DNA of 64,000 bases from Bacteroides sp. (GCA_021202275.1 JAJQDI010000023.1:1-64000); one strand, 5' to 3'; positions 8,631 through 18,918 are shown, numbered from the stretch's first letter. The notes: a model not told the origin generated them from the sequence alone. Numbers and translations: made by a program.

Positions 8631-10241
8631 TCACACCGGATAGTTGCCGATCTTCATCAGTTCTTTTTCAAAACTCTCTTTATGGACTGCTTTGTTCCTT
8701 ACTTTGGTACGGTTGTTATAGATCGTCTGCGGAGAATAGCGCAGGAAAGATGCGATGCGCGAACTGTCGTCGATGCCCAGGCGTATCAATGCGAAGATGC
8801 GTAGTTCCCGGTTCAGTATCTCTCCTTTCCTGGGCAGGATCTGTTCATCCGGCAGCAGCAATTTATTGAAGTCTTCGATGAAGGTAGGGTAGAGTTTCAG
8901 GAAGGCACTGTCGAAACTGTGGAAAAAATCGTCCAGTTCCGATTCGATGGCCCGGGTAGAACTGGCCATCTTATAGAGATCGTCCACTTGTTTGGCAATC
9001 AGTTTTCTCTTCACCGTTTCCCGGTATTTGTCTAATTTATCGATATACGAAGAACACAAGTCGATAAACAAGCCCACATATTCCTCTTTGGTATGGTTGG
9101 AATCGTTGAGTTTCTCATTCAGGATATGCAGTTCCTGATTCAGTATCTCCAACGCCCGTCGGCTCTTTTTCACCTGGCGCATCTGTTTGTCTACATACAA
9201 CAGCGAGGCCATTGTGATCACGGACAGCAGTGTGATGGCCGCCAGTGCCAGGGTGAGGTTGCGTTTCTCCTGTTCACTTTTCTCCTGATAGGCCTTCACG
9301 ATCACCGGCAGTTTTTCGGAGATCTGCAACATACGCAGGCGGTTGTTGTAGAAGCGCGCGTCTTCCATAGCACACTGGATGTAGGTATAGGCCCGGTTCA
9401 GATCTTCCGGTTTGTTGCGGAAGAGATACAACGCCAGCTCCTGCATCGCCAGGTTCTCTTTCAGCGGACATACCTGATCCGAGATGGCTGCCAGTATCAG
9501 AAACTTCTCATACAGATCCTGATTGCCGAAGCGGTGGTATATGTTGGCGATGTCATACGTTACGATCGCATACAGGCGGGTGTCTATCCGCAAGGTAGGG
9601 TAGAGATCCAGGTAGGTGTGCAGTGCCCCTTCCGCTTTTCCGTTCTGCAACAGGATTTTGGCCTGGTAGTATAGGTATGGATCCGTACCTGGTGTCAGCA
9701 CCGAAAAGACCGAGTCTGTATAGAGCCTTTCCATCTGTCTGTATTCCGGAGTGTACCGGTTGTCGTTGGTATATTCTCCGGCCGCGTAGCAAGCCCATTC
9801 ATAGGTAGAGTAGTAGTCATACAACAGGGCACTGTCCAACGTTGAGGGGTCTATCTGTTGCAGGTGCGTCAACGATTCCATATACATGCCTGTGGTAGAT
9901 AATAGCAGGCAGGCATGGATCGCTGCTTCGTCTCTGTACCTTTTGATCCCTGCCTTTGCTGCAAGTTCTTCCCCTTTGAGCATGTATTTCCAGGCCGAGT
10001 CGTACCGGTAGGTCGTGTACTCGTGAGAGATCTGTTGGTAGAGATCCAATTGCCCTTCCACAGGAGCATCGGCAGAGAGTAGCCTGCGCAGACTGTCGAT
10101 GCGATGTTCTTTGATATCCATATACATCTGTCTGTGGGTTACAACCCGGTCCAGTTCTTTCAGCAGATCTTCTCTTTCATCGGCCCATACCGATCCGGTA
10201 AATAAAATCAGAAACGGCAGCAGATAGATTTGTCTTTTCAT
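8631..10241 (-). CDS. Membrane-spanning TPR regulator with DUF6377/HTH C-terminus
   Basis: 536 residues. It has an N-terminal signal peptide (MKRQIYLLPFLILFTGSVWA) and a helical TPR-like sensor region to about residue 320. A single transmembrane helix follows near 330-350 (LALAAITLLSVITMASLLYV), then a coiled-coil linker and a C-terminal LuxR-like helix-turn-helix (ALIRLGIDDSSRIASFLRYS, then QTIYNNRTKVRNKA). This is the layout of Bacteroidetes one-component regulators placed beside outer-membrane uptake genes. It is transcribed away from the TonB-dependent barrel at 10491, with a 249-base shared control region, so that barrel and the alpha-galactosidase are its likely targets (inference). Confidence 0.8.
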   Translation of the reverse strand: MKRQIYLLPFLILFTGSVWADEREDLLKELDRVVTHRQMYMDIKEHRIDSLRRLLSADAPVEGQLDLYQQISHEYTTYRYDSAWKYMLKGEELAAKAGIKRYRDEAAIHACLLLSTTGMYMESLTHLQQIDPSTLDSALLYDYYSTYEWACYAAGEYTNDNRYTPEYRQMERLYTDSVFSVLTPGTDPYLYYQAKILLQNGKAEGALHTYLDLYPTLRIDTRLYAIVTYDIANIYHRFGNQDLYEKFLILAAISDQVCPLKENLAMQELALYLFRNKPEDLNRAYTYIQCAMEDARFYNNRLRMLQISEKLPVIVKAYQEKSEQEKRNLTLALAAITLLSVITMASLLYVDKQMRQVKKSRRALEILNQELHILNEKLNDSNHTKEEYVGLFIDLCSSYIDKLDKYRETVKRKLIAKQVDDLYKMASSTRAIESELDDFFHSFDSAFLKLYPTFIEDFNKLLLPDEQILPRKGEILNRELRIFALIRLGIDDSSRIASFLRYSPQTIYNNRTKVRNKAVHKESFEKELMKIGNYPV

Positions 10242-10490
10242 GGTGTGATGGTTTCATACGATGTTACATACTGCTCCGAATATACGATATTTTTTTCTAC
10301 CTGCAAGCACCTGAGATCTACCTGATGAGGAAATATGCAAAAAAATAAGGGTCAGACAATCAGATGAATATCTGCATCCTCATCTCCCTGTCGTCTACTT
10401 AGTCTCTACCCGCGTCCGGATGCTGTGCAAATACCCTGTAGATTTGCAGCAGACCCGGATCTGAATATCCATTCCATTAAATCTGCAACC

Positions 10491-12791
10491 ATGAAACAAA
10501 TGACAAAACTGGGAACGCTCACAGGCATCCTTCTTTTTCCTCTTCTCTGTGTCACCGCGCAGGAGGTACATCCTACAGATACCCTACAGATAAAGCATGC
10601 GGGAGGTGACCGCAATGTGATGCTTAACGCCTCCAATGCCAACGGTCCGCGTGAGATATCCATCGGTCTGCCCAGCGAAGATGTCAGTGTCTATGAAAAC
10701 GGTCTTCCTGCCGTCTACTCCTCCGTGCTCCAGGCCGTCTCTACACACTGGCGCAGCGATGCCAGCCTGCGCCAGGTAGCACTGATGCCAATCTCTGAGA
10801 CCGCCATTGCCACAGGCAATATCACCTATGCGGTAAACTCCTTTTCCAATACGGGAACAGAAGCCTTGCGGGGTATCCTCCACTACCAGAGCAACCATTT
10901 CGGCATGCAACGGTTCAACCTAGGTATGTCGGGCAGACTGTCCGGCGACTGGTTGTTTGCCGGTAGTATCTATCAGAACTTCGATCCGGGAAGTTTCAAA
11001 CTCCGGTTCACCAATTACCAGGACCGTACCCAACTGTACAAAGCGGCCATTACCCGTAAACTGGGACACAGCGGACACATCAGCCTGCAATACAAATATT
11101 CCAACTCCTATCGGTTGGATGGAGTTGTGGAACTTGCCCCCTTCATCTATGTTGGCGACGGAAGTGTGAAGGAGGTACCTGGGTTTTCCCTGGGAACCAG
11201 TTCCTACCTGCCCGTCGGCGGACGTTTCCGTATGCTGGATATGCGTACCGGCAAAGAAACAGAGGTCGGGCTCAACGACGAGTCTGCCAACCGGGGTCAG
11301 GAGCTGATGCTCAACCTCGACTATACCTTCCGCAGTGGTCTGCAATGGAAGTTCCATGCCAAGGCCATGAAATCTTACAACAGTTTTGTCTGGATAGGTG
11401 CCCCTTCTGTCAACCGGGTTTCCCAGGGCATAGAAGAAAGCGCACAGGACGATGCCGATCCGGCTGTCTATTACTTGCAGGGCACCGACGAACGCTTTTC
11501 GGGTATGAAGCAAAACCGTATGTCTTATTTCCATTACGGAGACATCCGCTCGGTGATGCTCACCTCCGAATGGCTGAAAACCTTTTCTGCTCATCGGCTT
11601 CGTCTGGGACTGAACCAATGGTACTACGATGTGACCTATTGGTCCAATACCACCCGGTTCGACCAGGAAGTGACTGCCTATCCGCGTTTGTTGTCTCATA
11701 CGTCTTCTTCCGCCTCTTCCGCACAAATAAGCAATTATGCCTATAACTACGGCGGATCGGAATATTACGACGGTCACGAAAACAAACTCGCTTTTTACCT
11801 GACAGACCATTGGGACATCACCGACAGGTTCAACCTCTATCTGGGAGCCCGGGCCGAATATTACAGTTTGCAAGGGAAGAACCTGCCTTTCGAACGGTTC
11901 GATCGTTTCCATATCGGAGCCATCGTCCCCGGTACGCAGCAAAAAGTGGAACCAGTATCTTTCAGTGGCGACTATTTCAACTATGCGTTCACTGCTACGG
12001 GTACCTACCGTCTGACGGATTCCTTTGGAGTTACCGCAGATGGTACAATGGTCACCCGGCGTCCGCGCATCGAAGACTATGCTACTCCCGACTATCCCTC
12101 TACGGCGCAGACCTTCATCCGTCTGGCACGCGCAGGCGTCTTTTTCAACAACAACTGGCTCAGCCTCACTTCGCTGGTCTCTTATATCGGCAAGGACAAC
12201 AACCGCACGGTGGTCAACATCAGTCATCCCGATCCTGCCCGCAGCGAGACCAAAGCTACGGCTTTCAATTACGATATACAAACCATCGGATGGACCACAG
12301 ATCTGGTAGCCACTCCTGTTACAAACTTCGACCTGCACTTTCTGTTCACCTATCAGAAACCGACTTACAAGAAATTTGAGACGGACGTGGTCTTTTCCGA
12401 TGGTACTGCCAGCCGTATCCATGCCACAGGAAACAATGTGACGGAGATCCCGGAAATCCTGATCGAGATCGATCCCAGCTATACGATTGGTGATAAGGTT
12501 CGCATCTGGACGAGCTTCCGCTACTTCAGCAAGACCTATGCCAACCTGAGCAATGCCCTCTATTTCAACGGACATTGGGAAACTTTCGGTGGTGTGAATT
12601 ACCGGGTCAATGACAAACTCACTTTGGGTGCTACTGTGATCAACTTTTTCAACCAGACCGGGGCTACAGGTACCATTGCCGGTTCCGAGCTGATACAAAA
12701 GGAGGATGCCGCACAGTTCCGGGATACCTGGATGGCCGGGAAATACATCCGACCCTTTACCCTGGAGTTCTCGGCTTCTGTGAGTTTCTGA
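10491..12791 (+). CDS. TonB-dependent receptor family outer membrane protein
   Basis: 766 residues from MKQMTKLGTLTG, with a signal peptide ending near VTAQ. A short plug-like region (REISIGLPSEDVSVYENGLP) is followed by about 600 residues of alternating barrel strands rich in Tyr, Asn and Gly (for example LQYKYSNSYRL, AFYLTDHWDITDRFNLYLGA), and the chain ends with aromatic SASVSF, as outer-membrane barrels do. No carboxypeptidase-like N-terminal domain and no SusD partner are present. It lies 42 bases before the GH36 alpha-galactosidase, suggesting uptake of an alpha-galactoside or its products (inference). Confidence 0.75.
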   Translation: MKQMTKLGTLTGILLFPLLCVTAQEVHPTDTLQIKHAGGDRNVMLNASNANGPREISIGLPSEDVSVYENGLPAVYSSVLQAVSTHWRSDASLRQVALMPISETAIATGNITYAVNSFSNTGTEALRGILHYQSNHFGMQRFNLGMSGRLSGDWLFAGSIYQNFDPGSFKLRFTNYQDRTQLYKAAITRKLGHSGHISLQYKYSNSYRLDGVVELAPFIYVGDGSVKEVPGFSLGTSSYLPVGGRFRMLDMRTGKETEVGLNDESANRGQELMLNLDYTFRSGLQWKFHAKAMKSYNSFVWIGAPSVNRVSQGIEESAQDDADPAVYYLQGTDERFSGMKQNRMSYFHYGDIRSVMLTSEWLKTFSAHRLRLGLNQWYYDVTYWSNTTRFDQEVTAYPRLLSHTSSSASSAQISNYAYNYGGSEYYDGHENKLAFYLTDHWDITDRFNLYLGARAEYYSLQGKNLPFERFDRFHIGAIVPGTQQKVEPVSFSGDYFNYAFTATGTYRLTDSFGVTADGTMVTRRPRIEDYATPDYPSTAQTFIRLARAGVFFNNNWLSLTSLVSYIGKDNNRTVVNISHPDPARSETKATAFNYDIQTIGWTTDLVATPVTNFDLHFLFTYQKPTYKKFETDVVFSDGTASRIHATGNNVTEIPEILIEIDPSYTIGDKVRIWTSFRYFSKTYANLSNALYFNGHWETFGGVNYRVNDKLTLGATVINFFNQTGATGTIAGSELIQKEDAAQFRDTWMAGKYIRPFTLEFSASVSF

Positions 12792-12833
12792 TCCCATCTT
12801 TCTGATATTTCATCATTTTAAAAACCCTATATC

Positions 12834-15029
12834 ATGAAACACGTATCTTTTTTCGCGTTGCTGCTTCTGGTATCTGTACTTACCCTGAACGCACAACAGA
12901 CCGTGATCTGTATCTCTACAGAGGAGACCGATCTGATCTTTAAGACTGCTCCCAGCGGCAGATTGTACCAGAGCTATTTCGGCAAGAGGCTGATGCACGA
13001 AACCGACATACAATCGTTGCCTTACTACATTGCCCGTCCCGCATCCGACGATTCCGTGGTTCCCCGCGGTTGGGAAGTGTATCCCGGATCGGGAGCGGAA
13101 GATTTTTTCGAACCCGCTTTTGCCGTGCGGCACAACGATGGCAATCTGACCTCTATCTTGTATTATCGTTCCCACCAGGTGAACGAGATAGAGCCTGGTG
13201 TGGTGCAAACTGTCATCCGGCTGGCAGACGACTCCTATCCGTTGGAAGTAACGTTGTATTATGTCTCTTTTGTCCGGGAGAATGTGATCAAATCCTGGAC
13301 AGAGATCCGTCACCACGAGAAGAAACCGGTAGTCCTCAGTCAGTATGCCTCTTCCATGCTCTATTTCGAAAGTGCGGCTTATTTCCTGCGTGAATACAGC
13401 GGCGACTGGGCCAGGGAGGCCCAACGGAGCGATCAGGAACTGAAATTCGGCAAAAAGATCATCGATACCAAACTGGGTTCCCGCGCGGCTATGCACGCCT
13501 ATCCTTTCTTTCAACTGGGACTGGGACAGGAAGTAGAAGAGGACCGGGGACGGGTCTTGGCAGGTACCATCGGCTGGACAGGTAATTTCCGGTTCACCTT
13601 CGAGGTAGACAATGTGGGCAACCTGCGTGTGATCTCCGGCATCAATCCTTATGCTTCGGACTATGAGCTGCAACCTGCCGAGGTGTTCCGTACGCCGGAA
13701 TTTATCTATACCCTCAGTGAAGAAGGAGTGGGAAAGGCCAGCCGCGACCTGCACCGGTGGGCTGTCAACCATCAGTTGAAAGACGGGAAGGGAGACCGGC
13801 TTACTCTGCTCAACAACTGGGAGGCTACAGGATGCGATTTCGACGAAGCGATGCTTGCCGGACTGATGCGTGAAGCCAAAGAGCTGGGCGTAGATATGTT
13901 CCTGCTCGACGATGGCTGGTTTGGTAACAAGTATCCGCGTGTAGACGATCATGCCGGACTGGGCGATTGGGAAGCTATGCGCAGCAAACTTCCGAACGGT
14001 ATTCCGGGATTGATTGCGTCAGCGAAAGAGGCCGGTGTGAAGTTCGGTATCTGGATAGAGCCGGAGATGGTGAATCCCGGGAGCGAACTGTTTGAGAAAC
14101 ATCCCGAATGGGCCATTACGTTGCCCAACCGGGATACCTATTACTACCGCAATCAGTTGGTATTGGATCTGAGCAATCCGCAGGTACAGGATCATGTCTT
14201 TGGCGTAGTAGACCGTCTCCTGACAGAGAATCCGGAGATCTCCTATTTCAAATGGGACTGCAACAGTCCCATCACCAATGTCTATTCTCCTTACCTCAAA
14301 GAGAAACAGAACCATCTCTACATCCATCATATACGTGGGATATACAATGTATTGCAACGGGTAGAGAGCAAATATCCGCATGTGGCCATGATGATGTGTT
14401 CAGGAGGTGGAGCACGCTGCGACTACGAAGGACTGAAGTATTACTCCGAATTCTGGCCCAGTGACAATACCGATCCGGTGGATCGGCTGTATATCCAGTG
14501 GAACTTCTCTCAATTCTTCCCCATCAAGTCTATGGCTGCGCATGTGACCAGCTGGAATCCTTCGGCGAGTATCAAATTCCGTACCGATGTGGCAATGATG
14601 TGTAAGTTCGGATTCGATATTAGCCTGAAAGAGATGACACCGGACGAATAGCAGTTCTGCGCTGCCGCGGTAGCTCATTACAACCGGTTGAAACGGGTGA
14701 TTCTGGATGGCAGCTTCTATCGGCTGGTATCTCCTTACGAGAGCGATCATACCGCGGTGATGCATGTGTCAGAGGGCCGGGATCATGCGGTCTTATTTAC
14801 CTACGATATACATCCGTTGTTCCGGAGCAGGCTGTTGCCTGTGATCCTGCGGGGACTCGATCCGGTGAAGAAATACCGTATACGGGAAATCAATCTGATG
14901 CCAGGTGAGACCTCAGATCTGCCCGAAAACGAAAAGGTCTATTCGGGAGATTACCTGATGAAAGTCGGTTTGGACGCGTTGACAGCAACACGCATGCATA
15001 GCCGGGTAATTGAACTTATCGCAGAATGA
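12834..15029 (+). pseudogene. Secreted GH36 alpha-galactosidase interrupted by an in-frame TAG
   Basis: The full span encodes 731 codons in one frame, the usual size of GH36 alpha-galactosidases, with a signal peptide (MKHVSFFALLLLVSVLTLNA). The (beta/alpha)8 barrel carries MFLLDDGWFG, the nucleophile D475 in YFKWDCN and the acid/base D544 in WPSDNTDPVDR. At 14649-14651, codon 606, a TAG interrupts the frame (TPDE-stop-QFCAAAVAHYNRL). Family homology continues straight through to the TGA at 15029. The truncated product would keep both catalytic residues but lose the last barrel segment and the C-terminal beta domain. A base-calling error, a real nonsense mutation or readthrough cannot be told apart here. 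Likely coupled with the upstream receptor. Confidence 0.85.
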
Positions 15030-15061
15030 GGATAGTCATTTACTTGTAATCCACTTGTGAG

Positions 15062-15094
15062 ATCCGCGGCCTGTATGGGTTGCGGATTTTTTTT
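15062..15094 (+). terminator. Rho-independent terminator after the alpha-galactosidase
   Basis: Arms ATCCGC (15062-15067) and GCGGAT (15082-15087) are followed by a run of eight T. It is correctly placed 33 bases after the GH36 stop. The rest of the 311-base gap to 15341 shows no gene and no clear promoter. Confidence 0.7.
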
Positions 15095-15340
15095 CGCGGC
15101 CGGTGGTTATTCCCAGGAAGGCCCTTCGCGCTTTTACCTGGATGCTTACTACTTATGATGGATGACCTGTAGGTGAACGACCAGGACAATAATGCTTATA
15201 AACTACTACTATTTACCATTTATATCCTCTTACTCAGAACTAATAACTTATCACTTATTCCTTATCCCTTCTAAACAAAGCCTTTAACTTTCTGTTATGT
15301 GAGAATAAATTCCTCGATTTCTCATTTAATGAAATTAATT

Positions 15341-16381
15341 ATGAAGAAGTTTTTATTCCTATCATTAGTAGCAGTTGCTATGATTTTTTCGATACAAACC
15401 ATAGCACAGGTGCAGCCTGCGCCGGATTACCTCAGTGATCCGCATCTGAGTGAAGGTACAAAAGCGTATCTGAAAGTCTTGAATGCCAGCAGTACACCTG
15501 TAGAATCTTTAGGACCTCAAGGTGCACGTGAAGTTCTGATCAATGCACAAAAGGCGGTGAATGTCGACGTTTCCGGTATCGATGAGTCTGAAAAAACAAT
15601 CCAGGTAGATGGCATGAGTATCAAGCTGAACCTGGTTCGTCCGTCAGGAGTGAGCGGTAAACTTCCGGTCTTTATCTTTATTCACGGTGGAGGCTGGGTA
15701 CTGGGAGATTATCAGACTCACAAACGTCTGGTCCGGGATATCGTAGTAGAATCTGGATACGCGTGTGTTTTTGTCAACTATACTCCTTCGCCGGAAGCCC
15801 GCTTTCCGGTAGCTATCAATGAGATCTATGCGGCCACCAAATGGGTAGCCGAACACGGAGATGAAATCCATGTAGACGGCAGACGACTGGCCGTTGTAGG
15901 AAACAGTGTAGGAGGAAATATGACCATGGCAACCAGTATGCAGGCCAAAGAAAAAGGAGGACCGGAAATCAAATGCCAGATACTGATGTGGCTGGTGACA
16001 GATGCTCATATGAATTATGATTCATGGAAAGAATACGGATCGCAACGTTTTCTGACTTCTTCCCTGATGACATGGATGTATGACAATTACATCAGTTCCC
16101 CGGCAGATCGGGATAACATCCTGGTATCACCGGTACGCGCAACCAGAGAACAGTTAAGCGGATTGCCTCCGACACTGATACAGGTGGCCGAGAATGATAT
16201 TTTACGGGATGAAGGTGAGTTGCTGGGACAGAAGCTGGATGAGGCCGGTGTATATGTAACCACTTTGCGTTACGATGGAGTGACACATGACTGGGGATTG
16301 CTGAATGGTTTTGCTACTCTGCCCCCGACCCGTACATTGATTACGGTGACAGCGGCTACGCTGAAAAAGTTCCTGGAATAA
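15341..16381 (+). CDS. Secreted alpha/beta hydrolase, HSL (hydrolase-fold 3) family
   Basis: 346 residues from MKKFLFLSLVAVAMIFSIQT, a signal peptide cleaved near IAQ. Earlier in-frame starts at 15299 (GTG) and 15329 would put extra residues before the signal, so 15341 is preferred. The oxyanion motif HGGGW, nucleophile elbow GNSVGGN, acid AENDILRDEG and catalytic His in VTHDWG define a hormone-sensitive-lipase-type esterase. The natural ester substrate is unknown. It is a single gene with its own terminator at 16397. Confidence 0.85.
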   Translation: MKKFLFLSLVAVAMIFSIQTIAQVQPAPDYLSDPHLSEGTKAYLKVLNASSTPVESLGPQGAREVLINAQKAVNVDVSGIDESEKTIQVDGMSIKLNLVRPSGVSGKLPVFIFIHGGGWVLGDYQTHKRLVRDIVVESGYACVFVNYTPSPEARFPVAINEIYAATKWVAEHGDEIHVDGRRLAVVGNSVGGNMTMATSMQAKEKGGPEIKCQILMWLVTDAHMNYDSWKEYGSQRFLTSSLMTWMYDNYISSPADRDNILVSPVRATREQLSGLPPTLIQVAENDILRDEGELLGQKLDEAGVYVTTLRYDGVTHDWGLLNGFATLPPTRTLITVTAATLKKFLE

Positions 16382-16396
16382 GTAGGTGAGATGAGT

Positions 16397-16434
16397 AAAG
16401 AGGGGCTGTCTGAATGGTCAGGCAGCCCCTCTTT
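16397..16434 (+). terminator. Strong hairpin terminator
   Basis: The 12-base arms AAAGAGGGGCTG and CAGCCCCTCTTT enclose a 14-base loop. The hairpin sits 16 bases after the hydrolase stop and is AT-flanked on both sides, so it may also serve the opposing nadE transcript. Confidence 0.8.
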
Positions 16435-16528
16435 GTATATTTAGTTACTATCTATATAGCATAGACCGCGTGAACTGTATCCTGTATAAGATATAAGCTG
16501 ATACTATCCGTATGAGTAATCCGTATCA

Positions 16529-16557
16529 TGTAGAGACGCACGGCGTGCGTCTCTACA
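16529..16557. repeat. GAGACGCAC-type dispersed palindrome
   Basis: Perfect 13-bp arms TGTAGAGACGCAC / GTGCGTCTCTACA around GGC. Similar copies occur at 25400, 32578, 32858, 51594 and 51706 in this window. It lies between the convergent hydrolase and nadE genes; the remainder of the 371-base gap has no gene. Confidence 0.85.
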
Positions 16558-16752
16558 GTCCGAAGGGTACATCCTATAATATTTTATTTAATGAATAACT
16601 ATACCACACATTTTGTTTGTATCTTACGGGCCGGCTGTTACGTATGGGTGGCTGCCGGACAAAAACGTATCGGTACTATATATGTCTATACAGAATGGAA
16701 CTTACCCTACCGCAGGGTACTCCCTGTCAGTCCGGTAGGTTCCCTCCTGTGT

Positions 16753-18684
16753 TTATCCGAGTTCTTCGATCTCTTTCAGCCATCCGGCTACGCTGGCATC
16801 GCTGGGCATCCGCCAGTCGCCCCGTGGACTGATAGCCACAGTTCCTACTTTGGGTCCGTCGGGCAGGCAGGAACGTTTGAATTGCTGACTGAAAAACCTG
16901 CGGAAGAAGGTATGTAGCCATTTTCTGATGGTGGCCCTATCGTATTTGTCTTTGAAGGTACGTTGTGCCAGATAGTCTATCTTTTCCGGGCGGAATCCAA
17001 AGCGCATGAAGTAATACAGGAAGAAATCATGCAGTTCGTACGGCCCCACCAGATCCTCTGTCTTTTGCTGTATTTCTCCCCGATCGTTGGCAGGTACCAG
17101 CTCCGGACTGATGGGAGTATCTACAATATCCAGCAGAGTGGCTCCCGATTCTTGGTCCATTTCGTTTTCCGCTACCCAGCGCACTAAGTACTGCACCAGG
17201 GTCTTGGGAATGCTGGCGTTTACTCCGTACATCGACATGTGGTCTCCGTTGTAGGTAGCCCATCCCAGGGCCAGTTCGGACAGATCGCCTGTTCCCACTA
17301 CCAGTCCCCCTGTCTGGTTGGCTATGTCCATCAGTATCTGGGTGCGTTCACGTGCCTGTCCGTTCTCAAAGGTGGTATCGTGTACGTTCATATCGTGGCC
17401 AATGTCTTTGAAATGCTGTATGCAGGCCGCTCTGATACTGATCTCCCGGGTGCTGATGCCTAAAGAGCGCATCAGGTTCAGTGCGTTGTTGTAGGTACGG
17501 TCTGTGGTACCGAAACCAGGCATGGTAACACCCAGGATCCGTTTACGGTCCCATCCCAGCTTGTCGAACGTCTTTACACACACCAAAAGTGCCAGGGTGG
17601 AGTCGAGCCCGCCCGATATACCGATCACCGCGGTCTGTGCCTGCGTATGGTTGAGACGCTGTGCCAGCCCGTTTACCTGTATCGAGAATATCTCTTCGCA
17701 CCGTTCAGCAAACTCCTCCACAGGAGGAACGAAAGGGAAAGGTTCGAATACACGTGTCAGCCTGAACTCCTCTTCGTTGTGGCGGTAATCTACCCGTACC
17801 CGTTCCGCTTTGGGTCCCGGACAATTGGCTTTGTTTGCCGAGAAGGTCGTATTCATCCGGCGCTCCGTACGTAACCGTTCCACATCGATCTCGCTGATGA
17901 TCAGTTGCTCCTCCAACCGGAAACGTTCGCTCTGTGCCAACAGAGAACCGTTCTCATAGATCAGTCCGTTGCCTGCGAACACCACATCCGTGGTCGACTC
18001 ACCAAATCCGCAGGAAGAGAACACATATCCCGCGATGCAGCGGGCCGATTGCTGGCTGATCAGTGACCGCACGTAGTTGTGCTTGCCGATACATTCGTTG
18101 TCTGCCGACAGGTTGAACAGGATCTCCGCTCCTTTCAGTGCCAGCATCGAACTGGGGGGGATCACCGCCCACATATCTTCACAGATCTCCACACCGAAGG
18201 TAGTGTCCGGAGTTTCGAACAGCAGGTTTGTGCCCAGCGGTACCGATTGCCCGCAGAGTTGTATCTGCGTCTCTTCTACAGCCAGTGCCGAGGTGAACCA
18301 GCGCATTTCGTAAAACTCCTTGTAATTGGGCAGATAGGTTTTGGGTACCGCTCCCAGGATCTTTCCCCGGTGTATCACCACTGCCACGTTGAGCAGGGTA
18401 GAATCCAGTGCCAGGGGCATTCCCAGGATAGAGATCACCTCCAGTTGCCGGGTCTGGTTGAGGAGATACAGCAGCGCACGTTCCGCATCCTCCAATAGGA
18501 GTTGCTGGGCAAACAGATCGCCACAGGTATACGATGTGATACAGAGTTCCGGAAAAGCTACGATCTGTACCCCGGCCTCTTCGGCCTGTAGGATCAGTTT
18601 CTCGATATGTTGAGCGTTGTAGCTGCAATCGGCCACTTTCAGGGTAGGCACGGCAGCAGCTACCTTTACAAATCCGTAATTCAT
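16753..18684 (-). CDS. nadE: Glutamine-dependent NAD+ synthetase
   Basis: 643 residues. The N-terminal half is a nitrilase-type glutaminase domain (VAFPELCITSYTCGDL, PNYKEFYEMRWF, GVEICEDMW with the catalytic Cys), which supplies ammonia. The C-terminal half is an adenine-nucleotide hydrolase-like synthetase with the PP-loop VIGISGGLDSTLALLV and later GTGDLSELALGW. It makes NAD+ from deamido-NAD. Two 73-bp repeats with promoter-like -7 boxes lie immediately upstream. Confidence 0.95.
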   Translation of the reverse strand: MNYGFVKVAAAVPTLKVADCSYNAQHIEKLILQAEEAGVQIVAFPELCITSYTCGDLFAQQLLLEDAERALLYLLNQTRQLEVISILGMPLALDSTLLNVAVVIHRGKILGAVPKTYLPNYKEFYEMRWFTSALAVEETQIQLCGQSVPLGTNLLFETPDTTFGVEICEDMWAVIPPSSMLALKGAEILFNLSADNECIGKHNYVRSLISQQSARCIAGYVFSSCGFGESTTDVVFAGNGLIYENGSLLAQSERFRLEEQLIISEIDVERLRTERRMNTTFSANKANCPGPKAERVRVDYRHNEEEFRLTRVFEPFPFVPPVEEFAERCEEIFSIQVNGLAQRLNHTQAQTAVIGISGGLDSTLALLVCVKTFDKLGWDRKRILGVTMPGFGTTDRTYNNALNLMRSLGISTREISIRAACIQHFKDIGHDMNVHDTTFENGQARERTQILMDIANQTGGLVVGTGDLSELALGWATYNGDHMSMYGVNASIPKTLVQYLVRWVAENEMDQESGATLLDIVDTPISPELVPANDRGEIQQKTEDLVGPYELHDFFLYYFMRFGFRPEKIDYLAQRTFKDKYDRATIRKWLHTFFRRFFSQQFKRSCLPDGPKVGTVAISPRGDWRMPSDASVAGWLKEIEELG

Positions 18685-18772
18685 AAGGATCTATTATGTG
18701 ATGTCATTTTTTCATTCCGGTTTTCCCTTGTTTCAACAAAGGAAATTCCGTGCAGGTTCATTTCCCACGATG

Positions 18773-18780
18773 CAAATATA
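18773..18780 (-). promoter_or_regulatory. Repeat-borne -7 box facing nadE
   Basis: TATATTTG on the minus strand, about 90 bases upstream of the nadE ATG. It is part of the 73-bp repeat and is duplicated at 18846-18853. No good -33 TTTG lies at the expected distance, so this is a -7-only prediction. Confidence 0.4.
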
Positions 18781-18918
18781 GTGAAAGCCGAAAGCAGAAC
18801 ATCGAAATTATTCGAATGTTTTGCTAAGGCGCCTCCTATATTCTACAAATATAGTGAAAGCCGAAAGCAGAACATCGAAATTATTCGAATGTTTTGCTAA
18901 GGCGCATCCTATATTCTA
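18773..18918. repeat. Two exact-length tandem copies of a 73-bp intergenic repeat
   Basis: Copies run 18773-18845 and 18846-18918 and differ at very few bases; the third boundary at 18919 degenerates. Each holds CAAATATAGTGAAAGCCGAA, an inverted repeat with arms near GCAGAACATCGAA and TTCGAATGTTTTGC, and a GCGCMTCCTATATTCTA segment. On the minus strand each starts with a TATATTTG -7 box facing nadE. Diverged relatives are at 6262-6366. The rest of the interval 18685-19022 has no gene. Confidence 0.85.

Noticed and set aside
10920..12797. 625-codon open frame on the minus strand opposite the TonB barrel
   Set aside because: It is the mirror of a strongly supported barrel gene, lacks any motif and arises from its codon bias. 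The same applies to long minus-strand frames under 36716-37813 and 44890-45993.
8631..15029. Classical SusC/SusD polysaccharide utilisation locus
   Set aside because: No SusD-like lipoprotein is present and the barrel lacks the SusC N-terminal domain.
18607..18900. Open frame across the 73-bp repeats
   Set aside because: The frame is created by the repeat itself and lies opposite the nadE start and promoter region.
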